Shown here: positions 49,627-61,700 of the stretch, one piece after another
Layout of the letters: each line of letters starts with the position of its first letter
Position numbering within the stretch: position 1 is the stretch's first letter
NCBI GenBank assembly: GCA_037013685.1
Contig: CM072894.1
Span: 28,457,529-28,521,528 of the forward strand
Length of the DNA: 64,000 bases
From: Acridotheres tristis
Taxonomy: Eukaryota; Chordata; Aves; Passeriformes; Sturnidae
Direction: 5' to 3'
Notes under the pieces: model-generated
What the model saw: the letters and a program-made list of their open reading frames with translations, nothing else
Databases searched by the model: none
What the model was told of the DNA's origin: nothing
Position numbers and translations under genes: made by a program

Positions 49627-52314
49627 GTAAGGATGATGGGGGAATAAAGGAAAAGTCACTGCTGGGGACATGGTTCACATCAAAGCTAAATAAGAGTCTC
49701 TGCATTTTTTAGAGACAAAAGGACAAAGCACTGTTGGCTGGAGACAGAGGAGGAAAGGGCAGGAATATAAATGGTGAGATGAGAAGCATCGCTGATGATA
49801 GGTGCTCAACCCGATCTGAAAGGCAATCTGGCTGCCTGAAAGCTCTTCATTCACTGCAAAAAAACCCACAAATTTCTGGATAACAGAAGAACGTCCTTCA
49901 AGGGACACAGTTCTTGCCTCTCTAGAGCCAATACATAAACTGTAACCAAGCTTACATTTCCAGGGACTGCTAATTATGGAGCCATCTGTAGAGACACGGC
50001 GCCATCACAGCGCCTGAGAGTGTTGGTGAGGACGTAGAGGACTCTGCACAACACGAAGAAGCAGCTATCTCAGCAACTTTTACTGAGACCCTTTCCATCC
50101 TTAACCTAGGAAGAACAGAAACAAATCATGGATGTAATTGCATTTTAAGTGACAGATAAAGGTTTTGTGGCACCTCCTTCCAGTGTACTGTGTACTGTGG
50201 ATGGCCACAGTAGAAGCCACCCCAATTTTCTGAGCATCAGGCTCACGCATACAAAACAAGATTGAAGGGATTGAACCAGCATGAAGGGAGGCTGAAGGGG
50301 AACAGTTGTAGAGCTGGAGTGTCCAGAACAAAACCACTGAAGGAAATAGACCAGCCTGCACAATGCCACAGAGTGGGTAACACAAAATCAACAGTTATGA
50401 CACATTTGCAGGCACAAACTTAGCACAAAGGTGTTACCAATACCTGGTGGATTCACATGCCAAAGCATCAACACCAATGGAAATGTAGATGACAAGAGAG
50501 GTAAGGCTTACCCTCTGGAAAAGATGCCAGGAACCACTTTTGAACTCACAAGCCTGTCTACCTGCTCAGCCAGCTCAGTCTGCCTAGACACCAAAAGCTG
50601 CCACCTCACCCCACACAGGTCACTCTAACCTGAGCACCAACTCTCAGCTCTGTTGCTCAGGACCAGAGCTCTTGCATCCCACATGTTGTTCCTCAGATGG
50701 ATAAAGTAACACCAGCCCAGCTGCTGACTGGCAGATTCACGTGAAAGTCAGTCCTGGAGGCCAAATTTATAAACTCTTCCACCAGCTGAGAGGGTGTTTG
50801 CCAAACACAACCTTACTCAAACCTCCAGCTGGGCTTGCAGAGCTCTGGTTTCTTCCCCCTTCTTATCTCCAACCCTGCTCCTATTAACAGCTAATTTCCC
50901 CTCTACACCCGTATCTGCCTGCTCAAAGAGGGATGTTGCAGCACTGAGGTTATTAGCTCCCAAAGGTGGGGTCCTACAGCTGCTCACCACCCTATGCTCC
51001 CCTGAAACCAAAGAAATCCTGTCATCACCCCCAAATCAGGAACCTGCTGCCCTGTGACCCTCCAGGAGCATCTCCATCAGACCCGGCAGCTCCCCGATCC
51101 CTGTGTGTTTGCTGGGAACCTCCAGCACTGCAGTGCCAAAGCCATCCTGCTCTAGTAATTGGACACAGGGGAAAGGAAAAACATTACGTGAATCGAGTCA
51201 ATGATTCCCCAGGACCATCTGCCAAGGACCAGCATGGAGGCATCTGTCTTGCTGCTCACACATTTGCTGGCAAACATCACTTTATTTTACTTATCATCAT
51301 CACCTTCATTTAACTCCAACCCAGGAAGCTCCACAGTGGATGTTAACACGAGAGAGAAAAAGGAAATGTTTTCAAATTGAAAAGTAACATGAAACGAGCA
51401 AACACTAAATTGCCTTGTAATTGAAATCATTATATTTGTTGGTAGGAAACAGAAAAAGCCCAGCTAAGCACTATGTATTTAGCATTTTAAAGCTAAAAAT
51501 AGCAGTAACTACATCAGCAGGGAGAAGGAGTTTGAACAGAAAGTGAATGATCACCAGCAATTTTTTCTGGATATTTTAAGTAAGTGCCTTGAAATTGAAA
51601 AAGGCAACACATATTCAAACCCCTGTCCAGGCTTACAGGACAAATAATATGTAAAGAATAAGGTATAGGGGAGGAATGCTAAAGCCAACCATAAAGAGAA
51701 ATTAGCGGTTAGGAAGATCAATTACCTATAAGGAAGCAAGACATACTTTGGGAAGATTCAACACTGAGAAAGATTTCACATTTTGAAAGAAGGATTCCTG
51801 ATCTCCTCTAACAGTTTGGCTACTCCTAGTTCACAAATGAGTCCACTCCACGTGTGAATATTCCTGACATTTTATGTGGTTCAAGGGTTAATTCCTCAAT
51901 TTCATTCTGAGATGTCAGAGAGGCAAATTTCAGCAACAGCATAGAACTATAATGTAATAATATGTTAAACTACACAAAAATATGTTTTTCACTTCATTTA
52001 TGAGGATGCTAAAACCAAATCAAGGTCTGTGCATGCTCTTCTTCAACCATGGCTGTGCCTTAGCTCCATCACAAGGGGATATTTCCTCCCAAGACACACC
52101 CAGGGTGCAACACCAGACATTAGCTGCTTTTGCCTGTATCTCCAGTTCCATGTAGCTTTCTCTCAAGCTTATAGAAGTCTCAGTATAAGAGATCTCTGAA
52201 CCATGGATGCTGACTTGCAACAGTTCTTGGATTTCAGGAGAAATTCCACAAGTCTACAAGGAGGCTGATATTTTATCTGTTTATAAAAGTGTATAATTAT
52301 ACTGAGACTGATTT

Positions 52315-52470
52315 GCTATAGGCCTGTCAGTCTGAAACTAATCCCTGGGAAAAGAATAGTTGATACAGAGTTGATAAGAGATTAATGCCAATCAACAGGT
52401 TCACAAAAAACAAATCTTGTCAAATTAATTCTCATTTTAAGACATTACAGTTTCCTTGATGGAGCAATAG
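52315..52470 (+). mobile_element. Diverged CR1-type LINE internal fragment
   Basis: GCCTGTCAGTCTGAAACTAA, then CATCAACAGG-like and GGTTCACAAAAAACAAATCT segments, and TCAAATTAATTCTCATTTTA, follow the order of a CR1 reverse-transcriptase region. Frames are destroyed. It ends about 200 bases before candidate exon B. Confidence 0.55.
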
Positions 52471-52667
52471 TATTAATGCAGCAATCCTCCACATTGCAGC
52501 TCTCCTCACTCTGGTTGGGCCAGTCCTGCTCTGAATCAGAAAGGCAGCCTAGCATTCCTTAAAATAAACTAAAATCTGGTCAAAGCCTTCAGGATGCAAC
52601 TGGAAATGGGAGCTCTTTAGGGAAGCAGGGTCCTGCTGTGTTCTCCCACTGGCTCTGTGCTGGTCAG

Positions 52668-52812
52668 AGTCTTTACTGACAGCCTGAGCAGTAAGAGCAT
52701 TACTGAGACCATGGGTGAGATGGAGCTGGAAAGGATTAGGAAGACTCTGGAAGAAGAGGAGGCTGCGCTGCTGGGAAGCAGTGATGAATCCCCGGCTGGA
52801 AGCAAGGAGCAG
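52668..52812 (+). CDS. Candidate novel gene, exon B (Glu-rich coiled coil)
   Basis: 145 bases between acceptor CTGTGCTGGTCAG (AG at 52666-52667) and donor GAGCAG/GTCAGTGG. The first base completes a Leu codon with exon A; 48 open codons follow. They include VFTDSLSSKSITETMGEM, then ELERIRKTLEEEEAALLG (heptad-like, probable coiled coil) and SSDESPAGSKEQ. An ATG in perfect Kozak context (ACCATGG, ATG at 52711-52713) lies inside, so translation could start here if upstream exons are non-coding. However, the codons before it also look protein-like. The opposite-strand 130-codon frame (52617-53009) is read as a shadow. Family not recognised. Confidence 0.47.
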
Positions 52813-53014
52813 GTCAGTGGCAGGCCCTGCATGGCTCCAGGCAGCCCCAGTGTGGTCAGGCTGGGGGAAGAGCCACTCTGAACAACAGCAGGAGCACAGA
52901 GGTAGCTTAGAACGAGCAGGATGACCCTAGGGGCTAACACAATCCATGGCAGAGGACAGGGAATGTCACACGGGAGTGGGAATGCTGCTGTGGCTGTTGC
53001 AACGCCCACTCCAG

Positions 53015-53212
53015 GTTGGCAAACGGCAGATGAGAGGGATGTACAACTCTGTCATGAGGCCTAGGAAGGACCTTGCTGCAGCACAAGGAGCCCACAGCTC
53101 TTCCCTGCTGCCCTCTGAGTATCCAGTGTTGGTGGGGCCATCAGAGGTGAGCAGCCAGAAGCCACCAGCACTGTGCTTGGAATCTAATCAAAACAAAGGA
53201 GACTGGAAATAA
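53015..53212 (+). CDS. Candidate novel gene, exon C (spliced or terminal)
   Basis: It starts after acceptor CGCCCACTCCAG (AG at 53013-53014) in phase 0, matching exon B. It encodes VGKRQMRGMYNSVMRPRK, then DLAAAQGAHSSSLLPSEY and PVLVGPSE. At 53146 there is a good donor GAG/GTGAGC (132-base, phase 0-0 exon). Without splicing, the frame continues 21 codons to TAA at 53210-53212, overlapping an AATAAA at 53208-53213, so it may be the last exon. If spliced, a phase-0 acceptor at 53701-53703 would lead to a 54-codon tail ending at 53868. Basic and Ser-rich; family not recognised. Confidence 0.42.
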   Translation, partial: VGKRQMRGMYNSVMRPRKDLAAAQGAHSSSLLPSEYPVLVGPSEVSSQKPPALCLESNQNKGDWK

Positions 53213-53213
53213 A

Positions 53214-56160
53214 GTTTATTCTTTTGGCCCCAGGAGCAACCATCACGAGACTTGGCCTCTCTGTCACCAGAGAGTACACACTTCAGAAAAACCTCATTCA
53301 AAGCAGCACTGGGGCAGGGTGACTTTGCCATCTCTTGCACAGGACTGCAGCTTGCACAAGTGGCCACAGATCATTCCTTCTGACCATGCAGCTGGCACCA
53401 CATCCAAGAAGTTATTAAAAATAAATAAATAAAAATACTGCTAGCTCAGAAACCTCTGAGTCCAACTCACGGCAGTGTTTGTGCAGTGTAAAAGGCACCC
53501 AAGCTGCAAACCACAGTGTTGTACACTGTATTATTAACAGCAATCTACAGCAGGACACAAACTCAGCACTAAAATCTGCATGGAAAACTGCTCCAGGTTA
53601 CCCATCCCTTTGCATTTAGGCTTCAGCTACACCATGGCTGTTGCATTGCTCTCGTACCTCTGCGGGGCAGAAGGGGAGAAGGTGGCCTTGACCTCCATCC
53701 CAGCTGGATCCCGGATCCCGAGCCCTGCGAGCTCCTGCTGGAGACCCACCAGAGGGCGGTCGGGGTTGCCTTTTCCCTCCGACTCCATCATTTTCCACCT
53801 TTGCATCCCGGAAGCCTCACCACAACATCACCTTTTATCTTCTGCAGCCACTTACAGCTGCCTTCTGAAGAGAATATAATTGGTGTTATCACATGCCACA
53901 GATATCTACAGATAAGAGAACATGTTCGCTACAGATGAAGAAGTTATTTATTAATTGTAGTCCCTGGCTTGTTGGGGCAGCCTCTTTTAGAGCTGCATCA
54001 GACATCATCAGACATGCATCAAGCCCCCAGATCTCATGGCTGGTTATGCTGGTGTTTATAGGATTGGGGTCCCACAAAGTTTATGCTGGGTTTTTGAAGA
54101 CTGAAGATTCTTCTCCTGTTTTATTTATTCAGAAAGGTGAAAGCTACTATATTAAATATAGATACAAAACCACAAAATTAAATCTCTCCTGCTGAGCTGT
54201 GTCACACCACTATCAGTGTTGAACTCAGCTTCAAGATCACAGTCATCACTACCAGTTTCAGTCAGAGATTATCATTATACTATCATTAGTATTATATAGC
54301 TGTCTTTGACAGCTCTTGAAACCTGCTTACCTTCCTGCTTTCATCTTCCTCACTTTCTTGTCTTCTCCAAAACAAGGACCACACAGAGCTGCTTTTCCCT
54401 TTCTCTGCAGGTACAGAAGCTTTCCATCTGTTCTCCTCTCCAGTTCCACCACTCATCCCGTCTCTGCTGTCCTTCTTCCCTGCCTCATCTCTTTACCTCC
54501 TCACCCTCTTGTATATCCCTCCTCAAAACCTGTCTGCCTTCATGTGCAGTTTTACCCCATCCTTACATGTCCAGGCATGGCACCATCTCTCTTCACCACC
54601 AAATAATCTGTACTCCACTATCTGAAGCTGTCTGCCTCCAAAACAACCCAAAATCCTTCCCAATTTGTCTTTGTCTCACGTTTTAGATTTATTCTACAAC
54701 CGGTCAGAGCAAAAGGTTCTTGTTGAAGAAAACACAGCATTAGGAAGGCCAGTCTAGGTAAACTGCTCTAAAGCAAACAAAAGGCAGCCAGCAAAAAAAT
54801 TCCAAAAAACCAACAAACAAACAAAAAGAAAACCCAAACAAACAAAAACCAACCAAACAAAACCAACCATAAAAGTTTCTCTTCTGTATTTGACCCTTCA
54901 GAAAGTGAGAATCACAACATCCTTTTGATAACACTGTATGACCAGGAAGCACCAGAACACAGCAGCCAGAGGGTCACAATCCTTGGCTTAAGCAGGAACT
55001 TGAGGTTCTCCAGACTTCCCATGGCACGTACCCATGGCAGTGCTATTGTGGAGGGGACACGGGTGACTGCCCTGTTTCAGCTGAGGGGACAACCAAGCCT
55101 CTGTCACTCAGGAGAGGCACCTCTGCTCACAGCTGCAGCGAGCACACCCTGCCTGCCCCAGGGGCCGCCCATAGAGGGAAGCAGCTCACAGCACTTTCTG
55201 TCCTGCACTGCCAAGGGTCTCTCAGGAGACAGATGGAGAGTGACATCCTTAGGGAGATGCCCCTGTCCTAGGAAACACAGCTCTGCTGGGGGAGCAGGTG
55301 GGAGCCCACCAAGCAGGAGCAGACATGGACTCATGGCAGCAGCAAAGGAACTGCTTGTTTAAAAAGGTGACTGCTTTTACTGGTGACATACAAGTACGCT
55401 GTACTTGGATTTCATACCAAAGCCTGTGCTCCCATTCCACTTGCTTCCTCTCTTTGTCTTATTTCTAGAGCAGCCCTATGTGGGGATTTTCATTACACAT
55501 TGTGCCTCCTCACAGAGCTTTGCAGGCAAACACAAGACAGAGGCACAAGGAAATGTGGATTAGAGCCCTGCCCTGCCTTGTGTGACAAGCACAGGGAATT
55601 AAGACAATTTCCTTCTGTGTCACCCTTTAGGCAACATTAGAAAGTGTTTCTCAGTTTTTGAACCAAGATGAACAAAGGAATTTCAGTGGTAGAGAGAGTG
55701 ATACAGGAAGACATCCTGATCTGCAGTGCTCTGGGACTGCAGCCTTGCTCTGCTGTGTGCTCTGCTTGGCCACAGTTAACACTTTCCTCTGGCTCACCTG
55801 CACAAGACAAGCTCCTCAGTGAGGCTCGAGCTCCAAGATTTGCTCTGTGCCTGCCAAGGTAGTCCCTGCACACAGCTGCCAGGTTAATGCTGCTTGGGCT
55901 GATGTGCCAGATACTGAAATAATACATTAAAAAAAAAAAAGAGTTCATAAAACTCTATCTTTCCATTGCAGTTGGCTCTGTCACTCCATCTACATTTCAG
56001 GAACAGACAACAGTAGCAACTAAAATGCACTGACAAGACAAGGTCCAGCTAGTAATGAGGAAGGTCAGAGATAGCACGAGCAGTGATAATCCACCCAGCA
56101 AAGCTTTCTGGGACAGAAGCAGCAGGATCAGCAGATCAGATGATCCAGGCAGGTAAACAT
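53214..56160. other. Intergenic region between candidate gene and SNX4 3' end
   Basis: Mixed composition with a GC-richer patch at 53640-53830 where all plus frames are open for about 60 codons. That patch is listed as a possible fourth exon only through its phase-compatible acceptor. A CAAA/CAAAC simple-sequence stretch lies at about 54790-54870. The 145-codon frame at 54925-55362 is unsupported. No RNA gene or clear CR1 end was seen. Confidence 0.65.
54790..54870. repeat. (CAAA)n/(CCAAA)n simple sequence
   Basis: A-rich plus-strand tract of CAAACAAAC, AACCAACC and similar units, nearly free of T. Confidence 0.85.
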
Positions 56161-58677
56161 TTTCACATACAAGCATTTTATTGAGATTAAATTAAAATGT
56201 TCTTCCCACCTGCTAGAATTCTCAAGGCACACATTTTTGATGTTTGCTGAATAACTGGCAAAGTGGAATGAGTTACAGGAGTTAAATCCACACTGTAACT
56301 GGAAAAATGCACACTTTGTACACGTACATCTGTCACGTGGGCTCTGTTGCCCATATGGAAACAGCCATTAACTGGCTGGTTTCACCTTAAAAAGGTGAGA
56401 AGCTAAAAGATAAGGAGAGACCTTCACAGTTTGCTATGATCCCAAACTACACAGACCACATGCAATGCTTTCCTAGAAAGACAGAAAGAAACAAAGTCAT
56501 TGCAAATTACCCTTAATTTACCTTTCATATAATTTCTGTCAAATAATGCAAAATGTTTTCAAAAGCATCTTCTCTTAACTAGATGGAGACATACATGAAA
56601 TTCAGACAGCTGAATTGTAGAAAGCATCTAATTTTGGCCTTAGCACTACGTTCCTACCTACAGGGGAAACTATGCACAATTCACCAAATTTTAAACACCA
56701 GTTTGGAGGCTACTTGAGACTAAGATGCACAAAACCACTTTCAAGAAATCACACAACAGTTCAGTTTTCAGAATAGGAAAGACAGATTTTTTTACAAAAA
56801 AAAAAAACCCAACATAACAAAAATATCAAAGAGCAATTTTATTTATCTTATTTGGCACAAAACTTACAAGAACTGTTTTGTTCCCTTCTTAAATTTTAGT
56901 ACAACTAGCAAGGAAAAAAAAGGCATACTAATACATTTAATGAGCTGTACAGCAGGTGACATGTGGAAAGGAGGCACCAGAAAGATCTACCAAAAATCAA
57001 AGTGCATGAAAAATACCTACTCTGAGCGCCTCATGGTATTGTATTAAGGCACCACTCTTTTAGAAGGTTTACTGAATACATCAAGTGTGCAACTTCTTGG
57101 TTTGGAATGTGAGAGTCCTTCAGCCTGTATCAGAACAGGATACTGCAACCTCTGAATGCAACAATGTTTCTCCTTGTAGATGTTAAGGGAAGAGACCTCT
57201 GTGCCCAACATCATCTCTCAGCCAGACATGTCACTGTCAAATGCTTTGAAAAAGCCAACACAGGTTATTAGAGTACCAGCACTTTACTTCAGAGTTTTAA
57301 GCTGTAGTGTGCACCAGACCTGTGCATTCTTTACAATGGTTTTATAAAAGAAAGAAAGAAAGGTTGAAACGACAAAAGTAACATGGAACATACCAGTAAA
57401 TACATTTAGATAGTTTTATCAAATGAACATTCAAGGACTTGCTAGAGTATCTCTTAAAAAAAGAAATCTGAATAGTATTATAATCCAAAATAATTAAATA
57501 CACTTTTAAACAGATTATTACAAAGCTTCCTTCAGGACTAGCAAACAAGTCTGACAAACTCCACAAGACTTCAGGAACTTTCAGTAAGGATGTAGACAAA
57601 GCCCAATACTAGACAGTGGTAAGAGATTTTCATAATTGGAAACATTTAATGCAAATCCTGTAACCGCAAATCATGTTTTACAGGTGTGTATATACATACA
57701 CATGTACACATACACTCACACACACTGAAACATCATTACAAGGGCCAAACAGACACCTTGGTTCATTGTGGGTTCTGCACATCACTGTTCTGAATTATGA
57801 CAGAAGCTGCACCAGGTTTATTATTTCAGCACCTTCATTAAGAACTATTTGTTTAAGAATCAAACTACTTCAGTTACAGGTGCCACAGGCCAGAATCACA
57901 CCAAGTGTAAACAGGTTCCAAACAACCAAAGAGAAGTTGCATCTGCTTCTTACCAGCTTTGACTTTGGTTTTTCAGCTCAGCTGGATCACCAGTCTCCTT
58001 TACTCACAGGAAGAAGTTTAGTAAGAAATCAATGCCCGTATCAAAACTGAAGTGGGAACCAATAAATGCAGAATAGTTATCAAACCACTGTACAACACCT
58101 CTACTGTAGAGAGTTTCAAACATCTCAGGAGTTTGAGACTGCTTAACCTGAACTCTGGAAAAACATATTTCTCTATGGACATGCAAAGGCATTTAAATAT
58201 GAACTCTAGGCATTACAATATTTCATTTTTTGTTCTCTTATGGTGTAGACCTCGAGAACACAACTATGTGCCCTATTATAAAACCAAATCACCCTTGAGC
58301 ATTAAAAATTCATAACAGCAAGGGTTGGAAAGAAGGGCATCTGGAAGTGATCTACACATTACAGAGCATGGTGCTTCACAAGTCTCTGAACAGTTTAGTT
58401 CATACTTTCTGGGATAACTTTCCCAATACCTTTGTCCCAATACAGAGCTGTAGTCTTCAGTGACTCTTTTACCCCTGCATTATTTGCTTACACATATAAA
58501 ACATGCCACAGAAGTGGCAGTCAGGGCTAAACATTTAACAATATGTCCTTTTCATCCTTTATTAACAATTACATTTATTTCATGATTTGTATGTAAGTCA
58601 TGTAGCAATGTAACATTGGTGTTATACACTGTGCTTCCGTTCTCTGGCACTTGGAGGAGGAATTCATTTCCAGGTAG
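56160..58677 (-). other. SNX4: SNX4 3' UTR (extent uncertain)
   Basis: Sequence downstream of the SNX4 stop in transcript sense. Minus-strand AATAAA hexamers occur at 58574-58579 and 58558-58563 (about 100-120 bases after the stop), 56838-56843 and 56177-56182. The early pair would give a very short UTR; the distal ones about 1.8 or 2.5 kb. Which is used cannot be decided from sequence alone. The region is AT-rich with no repeats recognised. Confidence 0.5.
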
Positions 58678-58725
58678 TCACATCTTGCTGAAGCATTCCT
58701 TTGCATTTGTCCAAACCTGAATTCC
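58678..58725 (-). CDS. SNX4: SNX4 last coding exon with stop
   Basis: Acceptor TTTTAAAAG (AG at 58726-58727), then 15 codons GIQVWTNAKECFSKM and TGA (58680-58678). This tiny coding end is too short to stand out as an open frame but matches the SNX4 C-terminus residue for residue as recalled. Confidence 0.95.
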   Translation of the reverse strand, partial: GIQVWTNAKECFSKM

Positions 58726-61700
58726 CTTTTAAAAGAATAGTTAAAAATCAATAGGTGGGAGTATTTGCAAACCTCATCCACAACTTTCTTCAACAGAAGA
58801 CTCTACAAAGAAGTTCCATAGAACTTCACAGAAGAAGGTTGAGACCACATTGAAATTGGACCACACTGTCTATTCTATATCTATATTTATATCTATCTCA
58901 ACATTAACATGTCACTGAGTTCAAGTAGGATGGAGCATGTGGGAGGTTCTATGGTAGTGACTTCCAATCTTCTGTGACTGCCATGTTCCCAGTTACTGAC
59001 AGTCTGCATCTGCCCCCCTGCTGACAGGACAAATGTACTGGGCCAGCCTTTCCCAAGGCACACTTACCTTTTTGCACATGCTAATCTGCATAACAGCATA
59101 GCTTATAAGTGCCTCCTTCAAATCATGATTCTTCTGCTCTTTAAACCGTTCTATGTCAGCCCAGGCACTTTTCACAAAGTCTCTGGAATTTAAAGCAATT
59201 ATTTCTGTTAGTAAGTGTTTAACATGTTCCACCCTCAGCTCTGGACACAGCAGAGAAGCTGTGTACAAGAGTGCTCCATCTTTCAGTCAGTAAATCAAGT
59301 CCTGCAAATATTATGCATCCCTCAGTGTACTCATTTTACAACTGGCACCACTACTTAATTCTCTACCTTCTTTTTATGGTTTTTGACTTAGAGTTTCACA
59401 GGATACATTAGGATGTTTGTTTGGTTTGGTGTTTTGTTCCCAGGAAGCATCACTGCCATAGAACCAGCATAAGTCAGAATATACTTTTTTCTTTCAGATT
59501 CTGTTGGGGTAACTAATTATCTTTATGCCAACATTCAGCACACAACACTGCATGTTTCTTTTTCAATTGTCAAGTCATAATCTTCATCTCTTCAGTGTGA
59601 AAACTTACTTGTTTGTCAGGATGTGACACAGTAAAGTACAATACACATTTAGAATGCAAATTTAACTTGGACAATTCGCTTCAGAAATTAATTTTGTTGA
59701 TTTGGTGATGTATAGTCAGGTCTCCTTAAATAAAATGGAGGCATATATCTGTAATTCATACTTTCATTTGTGCTGGACTAGCATTCACTCGAAAATTGCT
59801 TCCAGAGCTACAAAAGCACATCTCCAATACATCTGCCAAAATTATTAAGATATTGCAATTACGGAGTGTCTTGTTGTTTTGAACTATTCATGACCTAGTC
59901 TTCTTTCCAACTCTAATGCTAACATATCAGGAGATACCACGTTTACCCCTTGTGTTATATGACAGACATGCTTTGACAAAATCCCATTGCTTTAAGAACA
60001 TTAGCTCCTACTTTTCATTTTTGCATACCTGAAGAAAATTTCATTAGAGCACCAAGAAGCAGTTACCCAAACACAACTCCCCAGACCTTCTAATCTCTTT
60101 CAAACAGGAGAAAGGTGTCTCCCATATGAGAAGTTGTAGAATATGGGCTCAGCACCCTTACACATAAACCAAACTAAATACTGTATTTGAAGCAAATCAG
60201 CCTTTGACTCTCAGCCTATTCAGCTGCAGACCTCCGAGCCCACCTGCCAAATATATTACTAGTGGAACATAAAAGCATGCAAGTCAGCTATTAGAGTGGG
60301 CTCAGTAACTGGGAAAGTCATCAGGTTTTACATAAGCCATACACTCAGCCCAGAAGCTAACTGCATGTACTGCACTTTATTTCACAACTTGCAGCTGACA
60401 GGAGCTTTTATAGACAGCTCATAAACACCAAGAATATATTAAAAACACTTATAAAATGCAAACACCTTCAAGAGCATCCAGTCAAGGACTTTTGCTAAGA
60501 CAAGCCCTGTGCTTTCTTTGAAACAGTCAAATCCATTTACCTGCCTTCCAGATTCTTAGACTTCAGTTGCTCTTCTCCTTCCTGTATCTGCTCTTCTAGA
60601 ACCTTTATCTTGGCTTCCCTCTGCTCAGGGGTTTCTTGCCCAAAGAGCTTGCTGGTCATTCCCTTCAGGGAAAAGGTTCTCACAGTCTACAAAAAACCAG
60701 GATACTCTAGGTTTGGCATGTCCTGAGCACAGCACATCAGGTGACTTTTATTAGCATTTGTGCTTACTATTTCACTGATTTTTGCTTTAATTTTCATTAC
60801 ATTAATTGATAAGTAGCTCTAGTGACTCAGGTTAGGCTAAGCAAAGTGGGGAGGAGGTAATTTGATGTTCAAACACTTGAAGGCTGACAAGGGTGAACTT
60901 TCAGAGCAGCCTTCCTAGTGAAGTAGGAAAGAAACTAAGAGAAACAAAAGCCATAAAGACATTTCATAAAGAATATCAGTAGATCCAAGAGCATCATTAA
61001 AAATTCTAAAACTGTCAGTTACCATTTTCAGATAATATTTTAGGTAATGTTATCTCCCGTACAAAATGTGCTAACACAACATATCAGTAACACTCACTGC
61101 TCAAAAGGTAAAGGAAGTCTTTCAGAAGTCCCAGCATCTTCATCTTTAGGATAGAGTTGTCTATAGATAGAGTGTTATCCTGCTCCAGTCATACTTACTG
61201 CAACCCTTTACTTGCTCAGTATTCAATAAAAGAAGTTTGGCACAAACAGCTTATGTCACCAAGAACCAAGTTACTTTAAATCTCACATGTCTCCAGCTCA
61301 TATGATACCACTTCTCAAAAGCAGCAGCCAGCATGCTGGTGCCATTTAAATATCATTCTAAGTAACTTGGCTCAAGTAAAAAATAAATTCAGAAAGAGGC
61401 ATCTTGGAGAAGAAAGTGGAAAAAGACTCACTCCTGTTGCCAGCTCCTCACACTGCTGTTTCTTAGATGTTAAGTCCTGTGCAGCCATTTCCAAATCATA
61501 TTGCATTAGTTCATGCTTCCTGCAAACTGCCCTGTAAAGTAAGTAAGGATAGATCTGTCACGAAATACTTTGTTTTGCTACATTTCCCTCCATGTACACT
61601 TTACAAATAGCATCATGTTTTGTTTTTGACAGGAAGCACCTCTAATCATTCATCTAGCCTAAATTCAACAGCCCTATCACAGGCTGCCTAACTCTGCAAA

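Noticed and set aside
52617..53009. 130-codon minus-strand frame
   Set aside because: Antisense to candidate exon B, hydrophobic Leu/Ser-rich product typical of the reverse of Glu-rich coding sequence; no splice signals on that strand.
54925..55362. 145-codon plus-strand frame
   Set aside because: Ser/Gly/Pro-rich chance-like product; no compatible splice sites linking it to the candidate gene.
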